Origin: a virus | Virus record (IMG/VR): IMGVR_UViG_3300049491_000613 | Span: 1-24,700 of that record | DNA: 24,700 bases | Reading direction: 5' to 3' (one strand) | In this document: piece by piece, positions 20,744 through 24,700 of the stretch | Numbering within the stretch: position 1 is the first letter of the stretch | How the letters are laid out: each line of letters begins with the position of its first letter | Program-made: the position numbers and the translations under genes | The notes under the pieces: generated by a model | The model's database searches: none | The model's input: only the letters and a program-made list of their open reading frames with translations | Told to the model about the DNA's origin: nothing

Positions 20744-21703
20744 ATGGCAACTTACGCAGCACAAGTTGGTTTCGACTTGCAAACACTCGAGCCTGGTATT
20801 AAGTATTTTTTCAAACAAGGCGAAAATGGCGAGATTCGTTTGAAAGGCAGCGAAATCCTGAAATGGGAAGGCAGCCAAAAAGCGAAGGAAACCATCAGGT
20901 CTTTCTCGAGCTTCGCTTCAATGAGTCAAATGCAACACGGTGGCGTGATTCCAAGTGACACACTTTTGCCTGGTTACAGTACGGTGTTTACACACGGGAA
21001 ATACGGTAAGGTCATTGGGCTTGATAAAGAATCTTGGGATGATGATCTGTACGATGTGATTCGTCGTACTCCCGAGCTTCTTGGGGATTCACTTCGTTAC
21101 ACCAAAGAATTGATTGCTCACGCGCCATTCAATCTTGCTTTTGCGGCGGGTGGCACGGTACTTGGTGATGGTGTCAGTTTGATTAATGCAAACCATCCGT
21201 TAACCAAAATTGGTGGTGTGTTCTCAAACGTTTTAGGAACCCCTCAACCACCTTCTTACGGCAGCTATGCTTCACTGCATCGCTTGTTACAAATTCAGAA
21301 AAACAGTGCTGGTATGCCAATTGATTACCAAAGCAAACCAAAACTGTGGATTGTGCACCCTGATTATGGCGATATTGCACGTCAAGTCGTGGGTAGCTCG
21401 AGTGGTATGTACGTGCAACAAACTGCTACGCAAAACGCGAACAGCAACGTTATCAACCCTTGGTATGGTAATGTAAAAGTTGTTGAAAGTCCGTACCTGA
21501 CACAAAATACCAGTCATTTCTTGATGATTGCATCAGGACATTACGGGTATTTTTTCACTCGGACGGAAGCAAATATGCCTAATGTAAACGATAGAAGCGT
21601 CTGGGAAGAACCAAACCCAGAAGTTGTTTACGCAAAAGTCACACTTCGCGCAAGCAGCGGATTTGCTGACTGGCGCGGAATTGTTGGGACTTTTGGTGTG
21701 TGA
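20744..21703 (+). CDS. Major capsid protein
   Basis: 319 aa, the size and character of an HK97-fold capsid protein of the Mu gpT-like kind. Signals: a long helix segment before LLGDSLRYTKELIAHAPFNL (spine helix), AFAAGGTVLGDGVSLINANH (the short loop before the P domain), KPKLWIVHPDYGDIARQVVG, VVESPYLTQNTSHFLMIASG, and the closing RASSGFADWRGIVGTFG. AAGGACGG lies before the start. No N-terminal scaffolding or protease region, in keeping with a separate scaffold gene. Confidence 0.85.
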   Translation: MATYAAQVGFDLQTLEPGIKYFFKQGENGEIRLKGSEILKWEGSQKAKETIRSFSSFASMSQMQHGGVIPSDTLLPGYSTVFTHGKYGKVIGLDKESWDDDLYDVIRRTPELLGDSLRYTKELIAHAPFNLAFAAGGTVLGDGVSLINANHPLTKIGGVFSNVLGTPQPPSYGSYASLHRLLQIQKNSAGMPIDYQSKPKLWIVHPDYGDIARQVVGSSSGMYVQQTATQNANSNVINPWYGNVKVVESPYLTQNTSHFLMIASGHYGYFFTRTEANMPNVNDRSVWEEPNPEVVYAKVTLRASSGFADWRGIVGTFGV

Positions 21704-21704
21704 T

Positions 21705-21806
21705 TGAAAATTTCTCGAGATGCGGCTCGAGGGTATTGGAAGGCGTGGCGCGGGTTACATCCCGCTTGATGTAATTTTTGGGGTTCGATTCCCTGACTTT
21801 CAACCA
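21705..21806 (+). tRNA. tRNA-like element ending in CCA (anticodon unclear)
   Basis: The gap between capsid and adaptor genes holds a clear tRNA 3' half: TGGGG, loop TTCGATT, CCCTG (T arm, 21779-21795), acceptor strand ACTTTCA, discriminator A, encoded CCA at 21804-21806. A 5' acceptor partner could be TGAAAAT at 21705 (one mismatch) or TGGAAGG at 21737 (last pair mismatched). Between them lie two competing hairpins: GCGGG-TTACAT-CCCGC and TTACATC-CCGCTT-GATGTAA. I cannot fit a normal D arm and 7-nt anticodon loop, so it may be a divergent, long or decayed tRNA, or a tRNA mimic. Confidence 0.4.
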
Positions 21807-21820
21807 TAAAGAGGTAATTT

Positions 21821-22540
21821 ATGATTTTTGGAACAAGTGCAAGCGTCAATGATGACAGCCTTCACGCTGAACTTTCAAGATTACTGGCAGACACGACACT
21901 TGATGTATGGTCTGACAGTGATCGAACCACGTACATTAACCGAGCGTATCGTGAATTAAATCAGTTGGTAAAACCTATTCGGATGCCTGCTCAAGTCATA
22001 CAACCAAGTAACGCGGCAGGTTTGACATTACCAACTGATTTTATGGAACTTGCTGTTGGTGGGATAACTTGGGCGTTTAATTCAGACACTACTACACGAT
22101 CCCGTTTACAACGACGCGGTATCGCCGAATTAGACGAACTTGTGAATGGATGGCAAAGTGCGGATTACCCAAGTGGGACACCTAAATTTTATTATCTCGA
22201 ATCGTACAGTGGAAGTACCCCAACTGTGGTGCTTGTTCCTAAACCTAGCGCTTCGGGAATCATCATGCTCGAGTATCACCCACGCATGACCGCACTGAGC
22301 AACAGCGCGGATCAACCTTGGGGCGGGAACTACCCTGAATGGCATCATGCAATCGCTTATCAAGCCGAAATTTACGCTCGTCAACAAGAACAAGACGCGC
22401 AAATGGAACAAGCAGCAATGCAACGAGCGGCAATGGCAAAATTTGGGTTTACAAAAGCGGTTAGTGATTTAGGTCCACCACGAAGTAATGTGGTGCATGG
22501 CAATCCGTATCGTAAAGGTTTTCGATTGGGAAGGGGTTAA
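21821..22540 (+). CDS. Head-tail adaptor/connector protein
   Basis: 239 aa. The N-terminus (ELSRLLADTTLDVWSDSDRT, then TYINRAYRELNQLV) is the characteristic helical start of phage adaptor proteins of the gp4/gp11 type that bind the portal and start the tail. Then a strand-rich part (GLTLPTDFMELAVGGITW; GSTPTVVLVPKP; IIMLEYHPRM) and a C-terminal helix (WHHAIAYQAEIYARQQEQDA) as in podovirus adaptors. The place after the capsid agrees. Role: joins portal to tail. Confidence 0.75.
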   Translation: MIFGTSASVNDDSLHAELSRLLADTTLDVWSDSDRTTYINRAYRELNQLVKPIRMPAQVIQPSNAAGLTLPTDFMELAVGGITWAFNSDTTTRSRLQRRGIAELDELVNGWQSADYPSGTPKFYYLESYSGSTPTVVLVPKPSASGIIMLEYHPRMTALSNSADQPWGGNYPEWHHAIAYQAEIYARQQEQDAQMEQAAMQRAAMAKFGFTKAVSDLGPPRSNVVHGNPYRKGFRLGRG

Positions 22541-22542
22541 TC

Positions 22543-22833
22543 ATGGATTTAATGTCTTTGTTGGGTGGTGGGCAATCAGAAGATTCGAGCATGAATGCAC
22601 CAATGGGGGGGCGTCAATTACCGTTAGACATTGACCCTCGAGCGGGGGATAAGAAGTTAAACACGATTTTGCAATTGCTAATTTTGATGCTGGCAAAAGG
22701 GCAAGCTCCACAAGCTCCACAAGCTCCACAAGCTCCACCAGTGCCTGTGGAACAACCTCAACCACCACAAACTCCCATGCAGCCACCGCAAGGCTTACAA
22801 GCCCCTTCAAATCAACCACAAACCATGTTTTAA
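22543..22833 (+). CDS. Hypothetical Pro/Gln-rich protein, 96 aa
   Basis: ATG 22543, 2 bp after the previous stop, with GGAAGGGG upstream. Gly-rich start, one hydrophobic helix (LNTILQLLILMLAKG), then a disordered tail with four QAP units coded by four 9-bp repeats (22702-22737) and more Pro/Gln. Perhaps a minor virion or internal protein. No family recognised. Confidence 0.6.
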   Translation: MDLMSLLGGGQSEDSSMNAPMGGRQLPLDIDPRAGDKKLNTILQLLILMLAKGQAPQAPQAPQAPPVPVEQPQPPQTPMQPPQGLQAPSNQPQTMF

Positions 22834-22842
22834 GGTGGAATC

Positions 22843-24663
22843 ATGAATCAATTACCCGCTCGAGCAGAATTGAAAAATCATGAAATTCAAGCGTTCACGG
22901 GTTTGATTACGGGCGCAGCAAAAGGAACCGAAGCTCTTGGGTTTCGAGTGCTTGATAATTTTGTCTTCACTCGAGAAGTCAATGGGTTAGCTTTAGCCCC
23001 AAGCAAACAAGTGCTGTTCACTGAAAATGAAACAGTGCAACGATTCATCGTGCTTTGGGATGGACAAACACCAGGGCAAACCAACCCAACGATTTACACA
23101 CAAACAGGTGTTGGCATTCGGTATCGTTTTCAATGGACAACAGCAAGCGGAACATTACTGTCTTACGGTACTGATTTTGCAAGCAAATTTAATATTCAAA
23201 AAATCTGGCGTGGCAAAATGGGTGTGCTACAAAGCGCAAATCAAACGTATGGTGCCGCATCTGCATTTAAATTAAATTTCATGTCTACCAACGGGTTTAA
23301 AGATACTACTCGAGACCCTGCATTCACTGCCACTGTTACCGCCATCGCCGACCCAAACACCACACTTGCGGCAGGAGATTACAGAATCGCAGTATTGGAA
23401 GCAAAAAAAATCTTGGTTGGGTTTGATGAATTTTACGTTCTCGAGAATGGCACGTACCCATCAACTGTTTTAACACTTGTCGCAGGACAAGCAATACAAA
23501 TTGCTTGGACTAGTGTTGATGCGGTTGTTGCGGCAATCATTCCAGCGTTTACGAATACGCAAATGGCAGGGTTTGAAACAGGTGTTCTTACCACAAACCC
23601 AAGTAAAATCCTGAGTTTTGATTTACTTGGTGGAACATCAAATGCGTACTACCCGTATTCGTTAATGGCGTATGCGTCTGGACAATTTGTTGCATACCGA
23701 TTTGGGCGGACTTGGATTGCTGGGAATACAGTTCGAGCAAACCTTGAAAAAAGTACAAGCCCTTTTGGTGTTGAGGACAAACCCAACCCAACCACATCAA
23801 CGTTGTACTACAGCAATACCGAAACACTTTGGGGATTTCCAAAAGCCAATTTTATCAACCTTGCAATCACGGGCAGCATCACAGGTTTGGCAACACTTGG
23901 GAATTTATTGATCGTGTTTTCTGAAAGTGAAGTCTGGGCAATTTCAGGGAACACAGATGCAGATTTTTATGCACGAAAGCTTGATATCAAACCAGGTTGT
24001 ATCAACCAAGATTCACTTCAAGAATGGCGTGGTGTGCTGTTCTTCTTAGCTCGAGATGGTATTTATGCCATGACCGAATCAGGACAAGCTGTTCGTGTTA
24101 GTGATGGAATTCGAGATGTGTTCTTGAACATGGGGAACACACCAACAATCTCAAGTGGCATAGACCGACTTAAAGCCGAATATCTCATCGCAATCAATGG
24201 CGTGTTATACGTGTATGACATTGACCGTAAAGCTTGGATGACTCGAGGGACTGCCAATTGGGTTGAAGGCGGGAACGTGGTCAGCGTATCCGATGGTGCT
24301 GTCGTTAGCGCTTTGAATGGTACTTCACAAGTTACGGGTGTGATGCAAACTGAATTTTTTGATTTCGGAATGCCCGAAGTTGATAAATTCTTTAGGCAAG
24401 TCAGGCTTGCCATTGAAAACAACACAGCCGCAAGTTGCACGATTACCGTGCAACCCATCAAACCAGATGGAACAAATGGTGTTGCCCCTGCTTCACAAGT
24501 CGTACTTGCAAACACTCGAGCCAGATTAAACTTTGGTTTACGGGGACAGTCCATGGTCGGGCGAGGGTTAGCATTCAAAATAACAATTGTTGGCTTACCT
24601 GGCGTTCTGGTACGTCCTGACATTAGCATTCAATGGCGAGCTTTGGGAGAACGGGGGCGGTGA
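22843..24663 (+). CDS. Large beta-rich tail hub/nozzle protein
   Basis: 606 aa, mostly beta strands with repeated blades, such as YSLMAYASGQFVAYRFG, TLWGFPKANFINLAITG, LATLGNLLIVFSESEVWAIS and QEWRGVLFFLARDGIYAMTE. This blade pattern matches the propeller-type stabilisation and nozzle proteins of short-tailed phages (P22 gp10, T7 gp12), which lie directly after the adaptor. It would close the tail exit after packaging. The identification is by fold pattern and gene order; a fibre or other tail protein remains possible. Confidence 0.7.
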   Translation: MNQLPARAELKNHEIQAFTGLITGAAKGTEALGFRVLDNFVFTREVNGLALAPSKQVLFTENETVQRFIVLWDGQTPGQTNPTIYTQTGVGIRYRFQWTTASGTLLSYGTDFASKFNIQKIWRGKMGVLQSANQTYGAASAFKLNFMSTNGFKDTTRDPAFTATVTAIADPNTTLAAGDYRIAVLEAKKILVGFDEFYVLENGTYPSTVLTLVAGQAIQIAWTSVDAVVAAIIPAFTNTQMAGFETGVLTTNPSKILSFDLLGGTSNAYYPYSLMAYASGQFVAYRFGRTWIAGNTVRANLEKSTSPFGVEDKPNPTTSTLYYSNTETLWGFPKANFINLAITGSITGLATLGNLLIVFSESEVWAISGNTDADFYARKLDIKPGCINQDSLQEWRGVLFFLARDGIYAMTESGQAVRVSDGIRDVFLNMGNTPTISSGIDRLKAEYLIAINGVLYVYDIDRKAWMTRGTANWVEGGNVVSVSDGAVVSALNGTSQVTGVMQTEFFDFGMPEVDKFFRQVRLAIENNTAASCTITVQPIKPDGTNGVAPASQVVLANTRARLNFGLRGQSMVGRGLAFKITIVGLPGVLVRPDISIQWRALGERGR

Positions 24664-24700
24664 TGCTCGAGGGGAAAGAACGTGAGGAACTGGAAGCCTT
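24663..24700 (+). CDS. Start of next late gene (partial)
   Basis: ATG 24663 overlaps the preceding stop as TGATG; 12 codons are visible (MLEGKEREELEA) before the window ends. Acidic-basic helical start; identity unknown. Confidence 0.5.
   Translation, partial: MLEGKEREELEA

Larger units (their letters stand above)
35..24671. repeat. Highly iterated palindrome CTCGAG (about 138 copies)
   Basis: The hexamer CTCGAG recurs through the whole window. Reading line by line I counted about 138 copies (first at 35, last at 24666), a mean spacing near 180 bp; about 6 would be expected by chance in this length. Copies lie in coding DNA of both strands, in all three codon phases (Leu-Glu; X-Arg-X; X-Ser-Ser/Arg), and in leaders and hairpins. 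I see no longer flanking consensus: only the six bases are shared. The longest stretch almost without it is 5405-6965, with a single copy at 6121. The function is unknown. Confidence 0.95.

Noticed and set aside
21705-21806. Prophage attachment site (attP) at the tRNA-like 3' end
   Set aside because: No integrase is nearby and the element sits within the structural operon; an att site there would split late genes.
24063-24629. Minus-strand 188-aa frame
   Set aside because: Antisense to the tail protein, no start signals, no relation to neighbours.

Overview
This window is most likely part of a tailed-phage genome or prophage with a podovirus-like (P22/T7-type) virion set. It carries a leftward early cluster (DNA methyltransferase, DnaB helicase, replication initiator, Bet/RecT annealase, small repressor-like HTH protein) and a rightward late cluster (terminase, portal, scaffold, major capsid, head-tail adaptor, long beta-rich tail hub protein). 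The two clusters diverge from a control region at about 11.4-11.6 kb. No integrase, lysis gene or rRNA is visible, so a temperate lifestyle is neither shown nor excluded. The DNA is of moderate GC. At least two promoters place the start codon 6 nt after the -10 box (leaderless transcripts), a habit common in Deinococcota and some other phyla. A CRISPR-like repeat at the left edge also recalls Thermus-type repeats. The host assignment stays tentative.

Layout. 1-9.4 kb, minus strand: a dense early operon in which 18 junctions overlap as ATGA. It runs from a 28-aa micro-ORF at 9397 through many small unknown genes, the annealase, an alanine-repeat Imm5-like protein, the replication initiator with iterons inside it, DnaB, and finally a C5 cytosine methyltransferase and a cut-off gene. 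9.4-11.4 kb, minus strand: operon head with duplicated leaders, hairpins and three copies of one gene start. 11.43-11.62 kb: divergent promoters. 11.6-14.1 kb, plus strand: an unknown first gene, then small and large terminase. 14.14-15.72 kb: a five-gene cassette between terminase and portal, bounded by a 27-bp direct repeat. 15.7-24.7 kb: portal, small head genes, scaffold, decoration-like protein, capsid, a tRNA-like element, adaptor, tail protein and the start of a further gene.

The most striking property is an extreme excess of the palindrome CTCGAG. My hand count is about 138 copies in 24.7 kb, against about 6 expected by chance, in genes of both strands and between genes. This resembles the highly iterated palindrome HIP1 of cyanobacteria, but with a different hexamer. 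Other unusual structures are a lambda-like origin in the initiator gene, with one iteron out of frame with the others; a 432-bp repeat array between 38-bp inverted repeats that reads open on both strands; and a set of perfect palindromes embedded in early genes.
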